From positions 1,488,001 to 1,552,000 of the forward strand of contig NZ_JACCBW010000001.1 in assembly GCF_013410035.1 (NCBI RefSeq): a stretch of DNA of 64,000 nt. The letters are read 5' to 3'. How positions within the stretch are numbered: the stretch's first letter is position 1; the number at the start of each line of letters is the position of its first letter. This stretch comes from Nocardioides cavernae. Its GTDB lineage: Bacteria > Actinomycetota > Actinomycetes > Propionibacteriales > Nocardioidaceae. Below are positions 1-9,473 of this stretch, piece after piece. The notes under the pieces are model-generated. The model worked only from the letters and a program-made list of their open reading frames with translations, made no database searches and was not told the DNA's origin. Made by a program: the position numbers and the translations under genes.

Positions 1-1997
1 TAGCGCTGGATCGGCGCCTCCTTGGGCAGCTTCTTGCCCTGCGCGAGGCCGTCACGCATGAGGGCGTCGCGCTCGGAGTCGGAGTAGACGTACTCGTGCT
101 CGTGGGGCTTGTTCCATTTGATCCGGTAGAGCGGGGGCTGGGCGAGGTAGACGTGGCCCGCCTCGATCAGCGGCCGCATGAAGCGGAACAGCAGCGTCAG
201 CAGGAGCGTGTTGATGTGGTGGCCGTCGACGTCGGCATCGGCCATCAGCACGATCTTGTGGTAGCGCAGCTTGTCGAGGTCGAACTCCTCCTGCACGCCG
301 GTGCCGAGCGCGGAGATGATCGCCTGGACCTCGGTGTTGGCCAGGACCTTGTCGATGCGGGCCTTCTCGACGTTGAGGATCTTGCCGCGGATCGGGAGGA
401 TCGCCTGGATCGTGTTGTCGCGGCCCATGACGGCCGAGCCGCCGGCGGAGTCGCCCTCGACGATGAAGACCTCGCAGTCGGCCGGGTTGCGCGAGCTGCA
501 GTCGCGCAGCTTGCCGGGCAGGCCGCCGCCGCCGAGGAGTCCCTTGCGGTTGCGAGCGAGGTCGCGGGCCTTGCGGGCGGCCATCCGGGCCGAGGCCGCG
601 GCCTGGGACTTGCGGACGATGTCGCGGCCCTCGGCAGGGTTCTGCTCGAACCACGCGCCGAGCTGGTCGTTCATGATCCGCTGGGTGAAGCCCTTGGCCT
701 CGGTGTTGCCGAGCTTGGTCTTGGTCTGGCCCTCGAACTGCGGCTCGCCGAGCTTGATCGACACGATCGCGGTCAGGCCCTCGCGGATGTCGTCGCCGCT
801 GACCCGGTCCTCGCGCTTCTTGATCAGGCCCCACTCCTCGCCCCAGTGGTTGACCAGCGAGGTGAGCGCCGCGCGGAAGCCCTCCTCGTGGGTGCCGCCC
901 TCGTGGGTGTTGATGTTGTTGGCGAAGGTGTGCACCGACTCGGTGAACGAGGTGTTCCACTGCATCGCCACCTCGAGGCTCATGTGCTGCCCGGTGGCGC
1001 CCTCGGCGGTCTCGGCCTCGAAGGCGATGACCGTCGCGTTGGCCTTGTCCTTGCGCCGGTTGAGGTGCTCGACGTAGTCGACGAGGCCGCGGTCGTACTT
1101 GAAGACCTGCACCAGGCCGCCGGTCTCGCCGCGCTTGATCGCGTCGTGGCTCGCGGTGTCGACCTCCGCGGCGACGGTGTCGTCCTCGATCGCGTCGACG
1201 ATCGCGTCGGCGTCGGCGCGCTCGTCGCGCACGACGAACTCGACGCCCTTGTTGAGGAACGCCATCTCGCGCAGGCGCGAGGTGATGGTCTCGAGGCTGT
1301 AGGTGGTGTGCTCGAAGATGTCCTCGGAGGCGTACCAGGTCACCGTGGTGCCGGTGCCCTCGCCGTCCTCGAGCGTACGCACCTGCTCGAGGTCGGCATC
1401 CGGCACGCCGAGCTGGAACGACTGGCGCCACAGGTGGCCGCGGTTCTTCACCTCGGCGACGAGACGGGTCGAGAGGGCGTTCACGACCGAGACGCCGACG
1501 CCGTGCAGCCCGCCGGACACCTTGTAGCCGCCACCGCCGAACTTGCCGCCGGCGTGGAGCATCGTCAGCGCCATCGTGAGCGCCGGCATGTCCTGGCCCG
1601 GCGCGGTGTCGGTGGGGATGCCGCGCCCGTTGTCCTCCACCCGGACGCCGCCGTCGTTCTGGAGCGTGAGGACGATCCTGGTCGCGAAGCCCGCGAGGGC
1701 CTCGTCGACGCCGTTGTCCACGATCTCCCAGATGAGGTGGTGCAGACCGCGCTCGCCGGTGGACCCGATGTACATGCCGGGGCGCTTGCGGACCGCCTCG
1801 AGGCCCTCGAGGACCTGGATCGCGGAGGCGTCGTACTCGGTGCCCTCGTCGACGGCCGTCGAGGAACGCCGGTCCTCGCTCTCGACCGCGGCCGGGCCGA
1901 CGGCTGCCGCCAGCGCCTCGGCGCGCTCGGCCTCGGTGAACGAGGCGTCGGCGGGCTGGTCGGGAGCGGCGGTGGAGTCGTGGTTCTCTTCGCTCAA
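1..1997 (-). CDS. gyrB: DNA gyrase subunit B (3' end outside window)
   Basis: ATP-binding subunit of gyrase, which introduces negative supercoils. The reading frame gives 665 complete codons and runs off the window just after QR, where the family has the conserved QRYKGLGEMN motif, so roughly 30–40 C-terminal residues are missing. Visible are the GHKL ATPase region ([13 protein letters not shown], then [11 protein letters not shown] and [15 protein letters not shown]) and the TOPRIM metal site ([23 protein letters not shown]). I chose the TTG at 1997 because AGAAGG lies 7 bases upstream and a GTG a few bases further upstream runs straight into a stop. An overlapping ATG at 2016 is in another frame. 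The 269 bases up to the DUF721 gene contain no gene that I can see. Confidence 0.97.
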   Translation of the reverse strand, partial: MSEENHDSTAAPDQPADASFTEAERAEALAAAVGPAAVESEDRRSSTAVDEGTEYDASAIQVLEGLEAVRKRPGMYIGSTGERGLHHLIWEIVDNGVDEALAGFATRIVLTLQNDGGVRVEDNGRGIPTDTAPGQDMPALTMALTMLHAGGKFGGGGYKVSGGLHGVGVSVVNALSTRLVAEVKNRGHLWRQSFQLGVPDADLEQVRTLEDGEGTGTTVTWYASEDIFEHTTYSLETITSRLREMAFLNKGVEFVVRDERADADAIVDAIEDDTVAAEVDTASHDAIKRGETGGLVQVFKYDRGLVDYVEHLNRRKDKANATVIAFEAETAEGATGQHMSLEVAMQWNTSFTESVHTFANNINTHEGGTHEEGFRAALTSLVNHWGEEWGLIKKREDRVSGDDIREGLTAIVSIKLGEPQFEGQTKTKLGNTEAKGFTQRIMNDQLGAWFEQNPAEGRDIVRKSQAAASARMAARKARDLARNRKGLLGGGGLPGKLRDCSSRNPADCEVFIVEGDSAGGSAVMGRDNTIQAILPIRGKILNVEKARIDKVLANTEVQAIISALGTGVQEEFDLDKLRYHKIVLMADADVDGHHINTLLLTLLFRFMRPLIEAGHVYLAQPPLYRIKWNKPHEHEYVYSDSERDALMRDGLAQGKKLPKEAPIQR

Positions 1998-2266
1998 GGC
2001 ACGGCCTTCTGCTCATCGCCCCGGACCGGCTCCGGGGGCGCTCGACATGCGTCGAGTCGCACCGGTGCAGAGCACGGACCGGCATGCGACTCGTGCGTCC
2101 ATGATAGCCGTCAGAAGCCCTCGACCGAAGCATCGACCCGGGGTTGGGGAGGGATCGGTGGGGAAAATCGCCCCGTACGGCCCCGTGAGCCGCCTCCAGC
2201 GCGACGAACAGGGGCGCGGGTAGGGCCCTATGCGTCGAGCGGGCTCCCAGATCGCCAGAACGCGCC

Positions 2267-2851
2267 TCAGCCGTAGGTGTCCCGCGGGCCCCGGCCGTCC
2301 CGGCTGGAGAGGCGGCCCTTCTTCCAGCTGGGCAGGTGCGGTCCGAGCACCTCGATGAGCGTCACCGTGCCGTGGCCGAGGTCCTCGTTGAGCCGGCGCA
2401 CCACGGCGGGGGCGAGCAGCTTGAGCTGGGTCGCCCAGGCCGTCGAGTCCGTGCGGACCACGAGCCGGCCGTCGTCGAACGACTCCGGGGTGCAGTGGTC
2501 GGCGACCTCGTCGCCCACCAGCTCGGCCCATCGCCCGAAGACGCCCTGGACCTTCAAGTCGACCTCCCAGCCGTGGGACGCGATGAGGCGGCCCATCGCC
2601 TGGTCGAGGAGCTGGGGGTCGCGGTCGTCGGGACGTGCGCCGGACGCCTTGCCAGGGCCCGTACGACGGCGGGCGGTCGACGACCTGCGCCGGGCGGGCG
2701 GGGTGCCGGGACTCGCGGCGGCCGCCCGGGCGGCGGCCCGGGCCAGGTCGAGGCCGTCGGCGCGGTGCTGCGGCGTCGCGGTCGCGTCCTCGCCCGGCTG
2801 GTCGGGCTGGTCGGGCCCCTCGGACTGGTCGGGCCGGTCATCAGTCGTCAC
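2267..2851 (-). CDS. DUF721 (DciA-like) protein
   Basis: 194-residue DUF721 protein, the counterpart of the gene between recF and gyrB in mycobacteria and streptomycetes. The family includes DciA, which helps load the replicative helicase in bacteria lacking DnaC/DnaI; applying that role here is inference from family and location. The first 75 residues are low-complexity, rich in Asp, Pro, Ala and Arg. The conserved domain starts near residue 78 ([16 protein letters not shown]) and includes the typical [17 protein letters not shown] and [17 protein letters not shown]. The GTG start at 2851 overlaps the recF stop by 11 bases, so the two are probably translationally coupled. Confidence 0.88.
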   Translation of the reverse strand: MTTDDRPDQSEGPDQPDQPGEDATATPQHRADGLDLARAAARAAAASPGTPPARRRSSTARRRTGPGKASGARPDDRDPQLLDQAMGRLIASHGWEVDLKVQGVFGRWAELVGDEVADHCTPESFDDGRLVVRTDSTAWATQLKLLAPAVVRRLNEDLGHGTVTLIEVLGPHLPSWKKGRLSSRDGRGPRDTYG

Positions 2852-3977
2852 GGGTCACCGCCCCGTCGGCGACCAGGAACCGCACCCCCTGCAACGAGGC
2901 CGGCACGTCCGCCGCGACGGCCGCGGTCACGAGCACCTGCTCCGCACCGGCGACGAGCTGCGCCAGCTGGCTGCGTCGCTCGGCGTCGAGCTCGGCGAAG
3001 ACGTCGTCGAGCACCAGGATCGGGTCGTCGCCGTCGGCGCGCAGCAGGTCGTACGACGCCAGTCGGAGCGCGAGCGCGAAGGACCAGGACTCCCCGTGCG
3101 AGGCATAGCCCTTGACCGGCAGCCGCAGCTCGGCGTTGCCGAGCGTGAGCAGCAGCTCGTCGCGGTGCGGGCCCACGAGCGAGATCCCGCGGTCGAGCTC
3201 CTCCTTGCGTCGGACGGCGAGCGCGTCGAGGAGCGCGGTGCGGAGGTCCTGGTCGGGGGAGCCGACGTCCACGCTCGCGCGGTACTCCAGGTCGGCGTCG
3301 TCACGGCTGGCGCCGCGCGCCACGGCCTCGTACGCCTTGCCGAGGTAGGGCCGCAGGTCCTCCACCAGCGCGAGGCGTGCGCCCAGGAGCTCGGCGCCGA
3401 CACGGGCGAGGTTGTCGTCCCAGATCTCGAGGGTGGACATCGCGGCGTCGCGCGAGGTCCCGCGCGCCACCCCGGCGGTCTTGAGCAGGCTGTTGCGCTG
3501 CCGGAGGATCCGGTCGTAGTCGGACCGGACACCGGCGAGCCGGGGGGTGCGCAGGACCAGCAGGTCGTCGAGCATCTTGCGGCGGTCCGACGGGTCGCCC
3601 TTGACCAGGGTGAGGTCGTCGGGGGCGAACACCACGGTCCGGACGAGACCGATGATCTCGCGCGGTCGGGGCAGGGGGGAGCGGTTGATCCGTGCGCGGT
3701 TGGCACGTCCGGGGTTGAGCTCGACCTCGAGCAGGGCCGTACGTCCCTCCTTGACCACCGAGGCCCGCACCACCGCCTGGTCGGCGCCCGCCCGCACGAG
3801 CGGGGCGTCGGTCGCGACGCGGTGCGAGGAGAGCCGCGAGAGGTAGTCGATCGCCTCGACCAGGTTGGTCTTGCCCTGGCCGTTGCGGCCGATGAACGCC
3901 GTCGCCCCCGGCTCCAGCGCGACGTCGACGTCGGCGTACGAGCGGAAGTTGTGGAGGGTCAGGTGTGCGACGTGCAA
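2841..3977 (-). CDS. recF: DNA replication and repair protein RecF
   Basis: 378-residue SMC-like ATPase that helps load RecA at gapped or stalled forks. Domain order: N-terminal [10 protein letters not shown] strand, Walker [15 protein letters not shown] (about residues 31–44), a central arm, a signature region near [14 protein letters not shown], and Walker [13 protein letters not shown]. The TTG at 3977 is chosen because it begins right before the conserved [10 protein letters not shown] segment and sits one base after the gnd stop codon; longer starts would run inside gnd. It lies in a tight gnd–recF–DUF721 run, all read leftward away from oriC. Confidence 0.95.
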   Translation of the reverse strand: MHVAHLTLHNFRSYADVDVALEPGATAFIGRNGQGKTNLVEAIDYLSRLSSHRVATDAPLVRAGADQAVVRASVVKEGRTALLEVELNPGRANRARINRSPLPRPREIIGLVRTVVFAPDDLTLVKGDPSDRRKMLDDLLVLRTPRLAGVRSDYDRILRQRNSLLKTAGVARGTSRDAAMSTLEIWDDNLARVGAELLGARLALVEDLRPYLGKAYEAVARGASRDDADLEYRASVDVGSPDQDLRTALLDALAVRRKEELDRGISLVGPHRDELLLTLGNAELRLPVKGYASHGESWSFALALRLASYDLLRADGDDPILVLDDVFAELDAERRSQLAQLVAGAEQVLVTAAVAADVPASLQGVRFLVADGAVTRDD

Positions 3978-3978
3978 G

Positions 3979-4953
3979 TCAGCTCTCGCCGGTCTCCCGG
4001 TCGGTGCCGGCGCCGGCCTTCTTCGCCGTCTCGGTCTGCTCGGCGCCCGCGGTGCCCTCGGCGTCGCCGCCCTTGGGCGCGGAGGAGCGCACCGCGTGGC
4101 CACCGAACTGGTTGCGCATCGCGGCGACCGCTTTCATGGTCGGGGAGTCGTCCTGCTGGGAGACGAACCGCGCGTAGAGCGCGGTGGTGATCGCCGGAGT
4201 GGCGACCCCGTGCTCGATGCCCGCCTCGACGGTCCACCGTCCCTCACCCGAGTCAGCCGCGTAGCCGGCGATCTTGCTGAGGCCGGGGTCCTCGTCCAGC
4301 GCGTTGACCATCAGGTCCAGCAGCCAGGACCGGATGACCGTGCCCTCGCGCCACGACCGGAAGACCTCGGTGACGTTGTCGGTGAGCTCGGCCCTCTCGA
4401 GCAGCTCCCAGCCCTCGGCGTAGGCCTGCATGATGGCGTACTCGATGCCGTTGTGGACCATCTTGGAGAAGTGGCCGGCGCCGACCTTGCCGGCGTGCAC
4501 GGACCCGAAGTCGCCCTCGGGGCGGAGCGCGTCGAACGCCGGCTGCACCTTGGCGATGTCGTCGGCGTCGCCGCCGTACATCAGGGCGTAGCCGTTCTCC
4601 AGGCCCCACACGCCGCCGGAGACGCCGCAGTCGACGTAGCCGATCTTCTTCTCCGCGAGCAGCTCGGCGTTGGCGATGTCGTCGGTCCAGCGCGAGTTGC
4701 CGCCGTCGACGACGACGTCACCCTCGCCGAGGAGCTCGGAGAGCTCCGCGACGGTCGCCCGCGTCGGCTCGCCCGCCGGGACCATCACCCAGACGACCTT
4801 CGGGCTCGGCAGCGCCTCGACGAGCGCGGTCAGCGAGTCGACGTCGCTGACGTCGGGGTTGCGGTCGTAGCCGACGACGGTGAGTCCTGCGCGGCGCATG
4901 CGCTCACGCATGTTGCCGCCCATCTTGCCCAGGCCGATGAGTCCGATGTCCAT
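3979..4953 (-). CDS. gnd: 6-phosphogluconate dehydrogenase (short form, decarboxylating)
   Basis: 324-residue short-type 6PGDH of the oxidative pentose phosphate pathway (6-phosphogluconate to ribulose 5-phosphate plus CO2 and a reduced nicotinamide cofactor). The Rossmann motif [12 protein letters not shown] begins at residue 4, substrate residues lie in DGGNSRW and CGVSGGVWG, and the catalytic Lys region is [17 protein letters not shown]. The length fits the GndA/YqeC short family, not the ~470-residue form. Placement between dnaN and recF is shared with other actinobacteria. The last ~25 residues are Ala/Gly/Glu-rich and probably disordered. A TAGTCT hexamer 6 bases before the ATG suggests a leaderless mRNA. 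Confidence 0.95.
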   Translation of the reverse strand: MDIGLIGLGKMGGNMRERMRRAGLTVVGYDRNPDVSDVDSLTALVEALPSPKVVWVMVPAGEPTRATVAELSELLGEGDVVVDGGNSRWTDDIANAELLAEKKIGYVDCGVSGGVWGLENGYALMYGGDADDIAKVQPAFDALRPEGDFGSVHAGKVGAGHFSKMVHNGIEYAIMQAYAEGWELLERAELTDNVTEVFRSWREGTVIRSWLLDLMVNALDEDPGLSKIAGYAADSGEGRWTVEAGIEHGVATPAITTALYARFVSQQDDSPTMKAVAAMRNQFGGHAVRSSAPKGGDAEGTAGAEQTETAKKAGAGTDRETGES

Positions 4954-4959
4954 GTCACG

Positions 4960-4965
4960 AGACTA
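4960..4965 (-). promoter_or_regulatory. Candidate -10 element for leaderless gnd mRNA
   Basis: TAGTCT read on the minus strand, 6 bases before the gnd ATG, with no purine-rich ribosome site between. It abuts the first palindromic hairpin (4966–4992), so the -35 region would fall inside that hairpin. Confidence 0.5.
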
Positions 4966-5112
4966 GCCGTGCACGAGGAACGAGTGCACGGCGTGTCGAG
5001 GGAGATCGAGTGGCCCCGCGACCGAGGAACGAGGTCGCGCCAGGGCGTATCGAGACCCACCTGGGTCCGGGTCTCGACACGCCGCTCGTCCCTCGCAGCT
5101 GCTTGACCACCC
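4966..5112. repeat. Cluster of palindromic hairpin repeats between gnd and dnaN
   Basis: Three related units. Unit 1 (4966–4992) is a perfect 9-bp stem, GCCGTGCAC/GTGCACGGC, around the 9-base loop GAGGAACGA. Unit 2 (about 5003–5057) has a different 7-bp stem, CGCGACC/GGTCGCG at 5017–5039, around the identical loop, and ends in GTATCGAGACC. Unit 3 (about 5069–5112) is inverted relative to unit 2 (GGTCTCGACACG…TTGACCACC) and more degenerate. Units 2 and 3 face each other and form a larger inverted repeat centred near 5063. The same family recurs at 60693–60736. A constant loop with changing but complementary stems suggests selection for structure. They may also act as a terminator for dnaN. Confidence 0.8.
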
Positions 5113-5146
5113 GGAACTGGCTCGTCCGTCGCGGCCGCTCGACCGT

Positions 5147-6283
5147 CTACGAGAGCAGGCGGCGCGGCATCAGCAGGTAGCGGAACGAGCTCGTGTCGTC
5201 GTCCGCGTCGGTGCCGGAGATGACCACGGGCTTGGTCGCCTGGGTGAACGCGAGGTCCACGAACTCGCCGTCGATGGCGGTCAGGCCGTCGAGGAGGAAC
5301 TGCGGGTTGAAGCCGGTGGTGAGGTCGTCGCCGTTGATGTCGGCGTCGACCGCCTCGGTCGCCATCGCCTCGTCACCGGAGCCGGCGTCGAGCACGATCT
5401 GGTCGTCGCCGAACTTCATCTGCACGGCGGTGTTGCGCTCGGCGACGAGGGCGACGCGCTTGACGGTCTCGATGAGCTCGGCCTTGTTGACCTTGGCGAC
5501 GGTGAGGTGCTCGGCGGGGAACAGCGAGCGGACCTTGGGGAACTCGCCGTCGAGGAGGCGGGTGGTGGTGCGTCGTACGCCCCCCAGCCCGGTGCCCTCG
5601 AAACCGATCAGGCCCTCGCCCGCACCGCTCGAGCTCAGCGCGATCGTGACCTCGGCGCCGGAGGTGAGCGACTTGGCGGTGTCGCCGAGGACCTTCGCCG
5701 GCACCAGCGCGGCGACGGACTCGTCGGGGGACTGCGGGTTCCAGGTGAGCTCGCGGTGCGAGAGCCGGAAGCGGTCGGTGGCGAGCAGCGCCATGGTGGA
5801 CCCGTCGATCTCGATGCGCACACCCGTGAGCACGGGGAGCATGTCGTCGCGACCCGCGGCGGTGACGGCCTGGGCGACCGCGTGCGCGAAGTCGGCGCTC
5901 GAGACGGTGCCCGTGGCGGACGGCATCTCGGGCAGCGTCGGGTAGTCGGCGACCGGCATGGTCTGCAGGCTGAAGCGGGCCGAGCCGCAGGTGAGCGAGA
6001 CGCGCGGCCCGTCGAGGGTGAGCTCGACCGGCTTGGCGGGGAGGCTGCGGCAGATGTCGGCGAGGAGTCGACCGCTGACCAGGGCCTTGCCCTCGTCGTT
6101 GACCTCGGCGGTCAGCGTCGCGCGGGCGGAGGTCTCGTAGTCGAACGTCGAGAGGACCAGCCCGGCGTCGCTCGCCTCGATCAGCAGACCGGCCAGGACC
6201 GGGGAGCTGGGGCGGACGGGCAGGCTGCGAGCCGCCCACGCGACGGCGTCGGCGAAGACGTCGCGGTCGACGCGGAACTTCAC
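5147..6283 (-). CDS. dnaN: DNA polymerase III beta sliding clamp
   Basis: 378-residue processivity clamp that forms a ring dimer tethering Pol III to DNA. The three clamp domains are seen in order: VKFRVDRDVFADAVAWAARS at the N terminus, the middle domain near ARFSLQTMPVADYPTLPEMP and TGVRIEIDGSTMALLATDRF, and a C-terminal domain ending in RYLLMPRRL, the usual pocket-side tail. The GTG at 6283 is preceded by AAGGAG 7 bases upstream. An in-frame start further upstream would extend into the origin and is rejected. It lies 468 bases downstream of dnaA. Confidence 0.97.
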   Translation of the reverse strand: MKFRVDRDVFADAVAWAARSLPVRPSSPVLAGLLIEASDAGLVLSTFDYETSARATLTAEVNDEGKALVSGRLLADICRSLPAKPVELTLDGPRVSLTCGSARFSLQTMPVADYPTLPEMPSATGTVSSADFAHAVAQAVTAAGRDDMLPVLTGVRIEIDGSTMALLATDRFRLSHRELTWNPQSPDESVAALVPAKVLGDTAKSLTSGAEVTIALSSSGAGEGLIGFEGTGLGGVRRTTTRLLDGEFPKVRSLFPAEHLTVAKVNKAELIETVKRVALVAERNTAVQMKFGDDQIVLDAGSGDEAMATEAVDADINGDDLTTGFNPQFLLDGLTAIDGEFVDLAFTQATKPVVISGTDADDDTSSFRYLLMPRRLLS

Positions 6284-6751
6284 AAGGGTCTCCTTGACGA
6301 GAGAGCTGGCACGGCGGGCGCGATGCACGATCGCATGACACGGCTGGGGGCACTGCGGGGGCCACGCGCACGCGCGTGGGAAGTGCATCCTGCCACGCGT
6401 GGTCCGGCGGGCGGCAGGGTTCTCCCCAGAGGGGGAGCGGTTCGGTGTTGGTGAGAGATGGGATCAGTGGTGAGGTTCATAGTCGTCGTAGGGTCCGTGG
6501 AAACTGTGGACAACTGACGTTCGTGCAGGTCAGCGTGCGCGACGGCTGTGCACGACGGGTGTGTACGAGCGACGGACCAGTCGCGCGTGGGTGTGGAGGC
6601 GGCGGCTCCTCGTGTGGTTCGTCCCGAGGTGTCCACAGGGCTTGGGGATGACCGGGCGGACCGAACCACACGTTCTCCACACGTCAGGGCGTGGGGACGA
6701 GCAGGTCCTCGGCGCTGGTGGTGCCCGACGGCATGGGCGACGAAACCGGCC
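6284..6751. other. oriC, dnaN–dnaA intergenic part
   Basis: 468 bases without a gene between dnaN and dnaA, the usual actinobacterial oriC position. DnaA boxes: TGTGGACAA at 6505–6513 (exact complement of TTGTCCACA), GTGTCCACA at 6629–6637 (one mismatch) and TTCTCCACA at 6673–6681 (one mismatch), with weaker TGTGGA-type copies near 6592 and 6613. Short palindromes (CCACGCGTGG near 6393) lie on the dnaN side. I see no obvious AT-rich unwinding element, although 6470–6505 is less GC-rich than its surroundings. Confidence 0.8.
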
Positions 6752-8200
6752 TCAGACCTGGCGGGCCTGCATCTTTACCCGGTTGGTGAGCTCGCTGACC
6801 TGGTTGAAGACCGCGCGCCGCTCGGCGAGGAGCTGACGGATCTTGCGGTCGGCGTACATGACCGTCGTGTGGTCGCGGCCGCCGAACTCGCGCCCGATCT
6901 GCGGCAGCGACATCGAGGTGAGCTCGCGGCAGAGGTACATGCCGATCTGCCGGGCCATCACCAGGTGCCGGCCACGCGAGGGGCCGGTGAGGTCCTCGAG
7001 CGAGACGCCGAAGTACGCGGCGGTCTGGGCGATGATCAGGGCGTGCGTGATCTCGGGCTCGCCGCCATCGGGGATCAGGTCCTTGAGCACGATCTCGGCC
7101 AGGGTCATGTCGACCTCCTGGCGGTTGAGGTTGGCGAACGCCGTGACCCGGATCAACGCACCCTCGAGCTCGCGGATGTTGGTCTGGATCTTCGAGGCGA
7201 TGAACTCGAGCACGTCCGGCGGGGCGGTCAGCCGGTCCATCGCCGCCTTCTTGCGCAGGATCGCGATGCGGGTCTCGAGGTCCGGCGGCTGCACGTCGGT
7301 GATGAGGCCCCATTCGAACCGGTTGCGCAGCCGGTCCTCCAGCGCCTCGAGCCGCTTGGGCGCGCGATCGGAGGTCAGGACGATCTGCTTGTTCGCGTTG
7401 TGGAGGGTGTTGAACGTGTGGAAGAACTCCTCCTGCGTCTGGGTCTTCCCCTCGAGGAACTGGATGTCGTCGATCAGCAGCACGTCCACGTCGCGGTAGC
7501 GGCGCTTGAACCGGTCCTGCCGGTCGTCGCGGATCGCGTTGATGAACTCGTTGGTGAACTCCTCGCTGGAGACGTAGCGCACCTTGGCGTTGCTGTAGAG
7601 GCTGCGGACGTAGTGCCCGATGGCGTGCAGGAGGTGGGTCTTGCCGAGGCCGGACTCGCCGTAGACGAGGAGCGGGTTGTACGCCTTCCCCGGTGCCTCG
7701 GCGACGGCGACCGCGGCCGCGTGGGGGAAGCGGTTGGACGAGCCGATGACGAAGGTCTCGAAGGTGTACTTTGGGTTCAGCCGGGTCTCCAGCGCCGACG
7801 GGCGGCGCTCGCCGGTGCCCGTCGGGGGCTCGGACGGTTCGGCGGGCACCGGGGGCGAGGAGTCGTACGGGGAGTCGTAGGACCGATCAATTGTCGACAC
7901 GTCGACAGATCGATCTGTCGATTCATCGATGGGAGCGCGCTCGGCGTCCTCCAGTGCCGGGTTGACCGTGACGAGCATCCGGATCTCGCGTCCGAAGACC
8001 TCGCTGAGGGCGTCCTCGACGTGGTTGCGCAGCCGGCCCTCGAGCTGGTTGCGCGTGAAGTCGTTGGGCACGGCGATGATCGCGGTGTTCTCGTGCAGCG
8101 TCATCGGCACGCTCGGGCGCAACCAGGCGCGCTGGTTGGGCTGGAGGTCAGCGACGATCTGCAGCCACGCCGTCTGGAGATCTACCTGCTGGTCGTCCAC
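6752..8200 (-). CDS. dnaA: Chromosomal replication initiator DnaA
   Basis: AAA+ initiator that binds DnaA boxes and opens oriC. With the GTG at 8200 it has 482 residues. Domain I is N-terminal (LQTAWLQIVADLQPNQRAW), followed by a short disordered acidic linker, then the AAA+ domain with Walker A GESGLGKTHLLHA and Walker B VLLIDDIQFLEG, and a C-terminal DNA-binding domain with GRDHTTVMYADRKI. The linker is much shorter than in Streptomyces. I prefer 8200 because AAGGCGG lies 8 bases upstream; a GTG at 8221 would add seven residues and lacks a ribosome site. A perfect 20-bp palindrome (7902–7921) lies in the linker-coding region. Confidence 0.96.
   Translation of the reverse strand: MDDQQVDLQTAWLQIVADLQPNQRAWLRPSVPMTLHENTAIIAVPNDFTRNQLEGRLRNHVEDALSEVFGREIRMLVTVNPALEDAERAPIDESTDRSVDVSTIDRSYDSPYDSSPPVPAEPSEPPTGTGERRPSALETRLNPKYTFETFVIGSSNRFPHAAAVAVAEAPGKAYNPLLVYGESGLGKTHLLHAIGHYVRSLYSNAKVRYVSSEEFTNEFINAIRDDRQDRFKRRYRDVDVLLIDDIQFLEGKTQTQEEFFHTFNTLHNANKQIVLTSDRAPKRLEALEDRLRNRFEWGLITDVQPPDLETRIAILRKKAAMDRLTAPPDVLEFIASKIQTNIRELEGALIRVTAFANLNRQEVDMTLAEIVLKDLIPDGGEPEITHALIIAQTAAYFGVSLEDLTGPSRGRHLVMARQIGMYLCRELTSMSLPQIGREFGGRDHTTVMYADRKIRQLLAERRAVFNQVSELTNRVKMQARQV
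7892..7921. repeat. Palindromic 30-bp motif inside dnaA linker
   Basis: TGTCGACA–N3–CGACAGAT–N4–CTGTCGA, of which 7902–7921 is a perfect 20-bp palindrome. The same motif with identical spacing occurs at 14082–14111 beside parB (25 of 30 positions identical). Here it encodes part of the acidic Asp/Ser-rich linker of DnaA, a region that tolerates insertion. Confidence 0.75.
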
Positions 8201-8706
8201 CCGGACCGCCTTCGCTTCCACCGTTTGTGCGGATCACCCCGGAGGTCGTCCGGTCCGTGGTCCACAGAGTTGTCCACAAGCTGTGAGTTGCTCGTCCCGA
8301 TCGTCGGAACCGGGCTCCCCGAGACGTCGAACCCCGGCGCCGCGCGCTCGTCGTCGCAGGTCAGGAGGGGTTTCGGTGGTCATGTGGCTGGGGTCGGCCG
8401 CGGGGGCCGACCGTGGCCGGCCGGTGATATCCACAGGCCGCGGAGATCTGGAACGTAACAACCGAGCGCCGCGTCGGGCAAGATGTCATCCACAGGGCGC
8501 CCCCGGGGGTGCCGCGCGGGTTTGACCCCCCGTTTGCCCTCCGCGTACCGTTGGCCGGTCACTCCGTGTCGACGGGTGCCGCATGTCCACGATCCGCCGC
8601 CTGGCGGCTGCGTGGGTGGGCGGTGCCGGCCGAACGCCTGATCACCAGGCCAAGCACTGACCTACGCGTGGAGTGGACATCCCTCGAGACCTTCGGAGAA
8701 ATAGCC
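8201..8706. other. oriC, dnaA–rpmH intergenic part
   Basis: About 500 bases without a gene between the divergent dnaA and rpmH. DnaA boxes: TTGTCCACA at 8270–8278 (exact), TGGTCCACA at 8258–8266, ATATCCACA at 8427–8435 and TCATCCACA at 8486–8494 (one mismatch each to TTGTCCACA or TTATCCACA). All read in the same direction. It must also contain the promoters of dnaA and rpmH. AT-richer patches occur at 8425–8432 and 8452–8461. Together with the dnaN–dnaA part this gives a split origin flanking dnaA. Confidence 0.7.
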
Positions 8707-8844
8707 GTGAGCAAGCGTACGTACCAGCCGAACAACCGTCGCCGTCACAAGGTGCACGGCTTCCGCCTGCGCATGCGGACCCGTGCCGGCCGCGCGATCC
8801 TGTCGAGCCGCCGCCGCAAGGGCCGCAAGAGCCTGGCTGTCTGA
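8707..8844 (+). CDS. rpmH: 50S ribosomal protein L34
   Basis: 45-residue, strongly basic ribosomal protein L34. It matches the family over its full length ([18 protein letters not shown] at the start, [18 protein letters not shown] at the end). The GTG start at 8707 follows GGAGAAATAGCC. It opens the rightward rpmH–rnpA–yidD–yidC–jag–rsmG–parA–parB series, the standard order to the right of dnaA in bacteria. Confidence 0.97.
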   Translation: MSKRTYQPNNRRRHKVHGFRLRMRTRAGRAILSSRRRKGRKSLAV

Positions 8845-8868
8845 CGGCCCGGGCCCACGGCAACCGCC

Positions 8869-9222
8869 GTGCTCTCCGCTGTCCACCGCCTCACCGACGC
8901 TGACGGCTTCCGCCGAGCGGTCCGGAGCGGTCGGCGTGCCGGCTCAGCGACCCTGGTCGTCCACCTGTGGGTGGACACCGACGGCGCACCCGGCCCGGCG
9001 CAGGTGGGGTTCACGGTCAGCAAGGCCGTGGGCAACGCCGCCACACGCAACCGTGTGAAGAGACGACTCCGGCACCTGACCCGGGAACACCTCGCAGTTC
9101 TGGAGGGGCTCCCGGGTCGTGCTGCGCTCGTGGTCCGCGCGCTGCCCCCAGCGGCGGACGCGTCGTACGCCGCGCTCGGCGCGGACCTGGGTCGTACCTT
9201 GGCCAAGGTGAGCGCCGCATGA
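8869..9222 (+). CDS. rnpA: Ribonuclease P protein component
   Basis: 117-residue basic protein subunit of RNase P, which binds the RNA subunit and helps remove tRNA 5' leaders. The signature [14 protein letters not shown] lies at about residues 61–74, preceded by [16 protein letters not shown]. It starts with GTG 24 bases after rpmH. Its stop overlaps the yidD start as ATGA, so translation is likely coupled. The RNA subunit gene is not in the window. Confidence 0.95.
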   Translation: MLSAVHRLTDADGFRRAVRSGRRAGSATLVVHLWVDTDGAPGPAQVGFTVSKAVGNAATRNRVKRRLRHLTREHLAVLEGLPGRAALVVRALPPAADASYAALGADLGRTLAKVSAA

Positions 9223-9473
9223 AGCACCTCCTCATCGGCCTCATCCGCGCCTGGCGGTTCGCCATCAGCCCGCTCTACGGCCAGGTGTGCCGCTACCACC
9301 CGAGCTGCTCGGCGTACGCCCTCGAGGCGGTCACCGAGCACGGATCGCTGCGCGGCACCTGGCTCGCCGCACGTCGCCTGACCCGCTGCCACCCCTGGGC
9401 GGCCGGCGGCTACGACCCCGTTCCCTCCCGCACCGCCACGGCTGCGGAGTCCACTGCAACTCGAGGAGCATGA
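9219..9473 (+). CDS. yidD: Membrane protein insertion efficiency factor YidD
   Basis: 84-residue YidD-family protein associated with membrane protein insertion by YidC. The conserved motif [15 protein letters not shown] lies near residue 24 and [18 protein letters not shown] near 53; the conserved cysteines are present. An N-terminal amphipathic/hydrophobic helix ([18 protein letters not shown]) is present. The ATG overlaps the rnpA stop by four bases, and the stop is directly followed by the GTG of yidC. Confidence 0.93.
   Translation: MKHLLIGLIRAWRFAISPLYGQVCRYHPSCSAYALEAVTEHGSLRGTWLAARRLTRCHPWAAGGYDPVPSRTATAAESTATRGA

Noticed and set aside
96..2276. 726-codon open frame on the plus strand and a 693-codon frame on the minus strand over gyrB
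   Set aside because: Both are shadows of gyrB, whose frame carries the GHKL and TOPRIM motifs and runs off the window edge.
6280..6388. Longer dnaN start
   Set aside because: The extension runs through origin DNA and adds non-conserved residues; the GTG at 6283 has a clear ribosome site.
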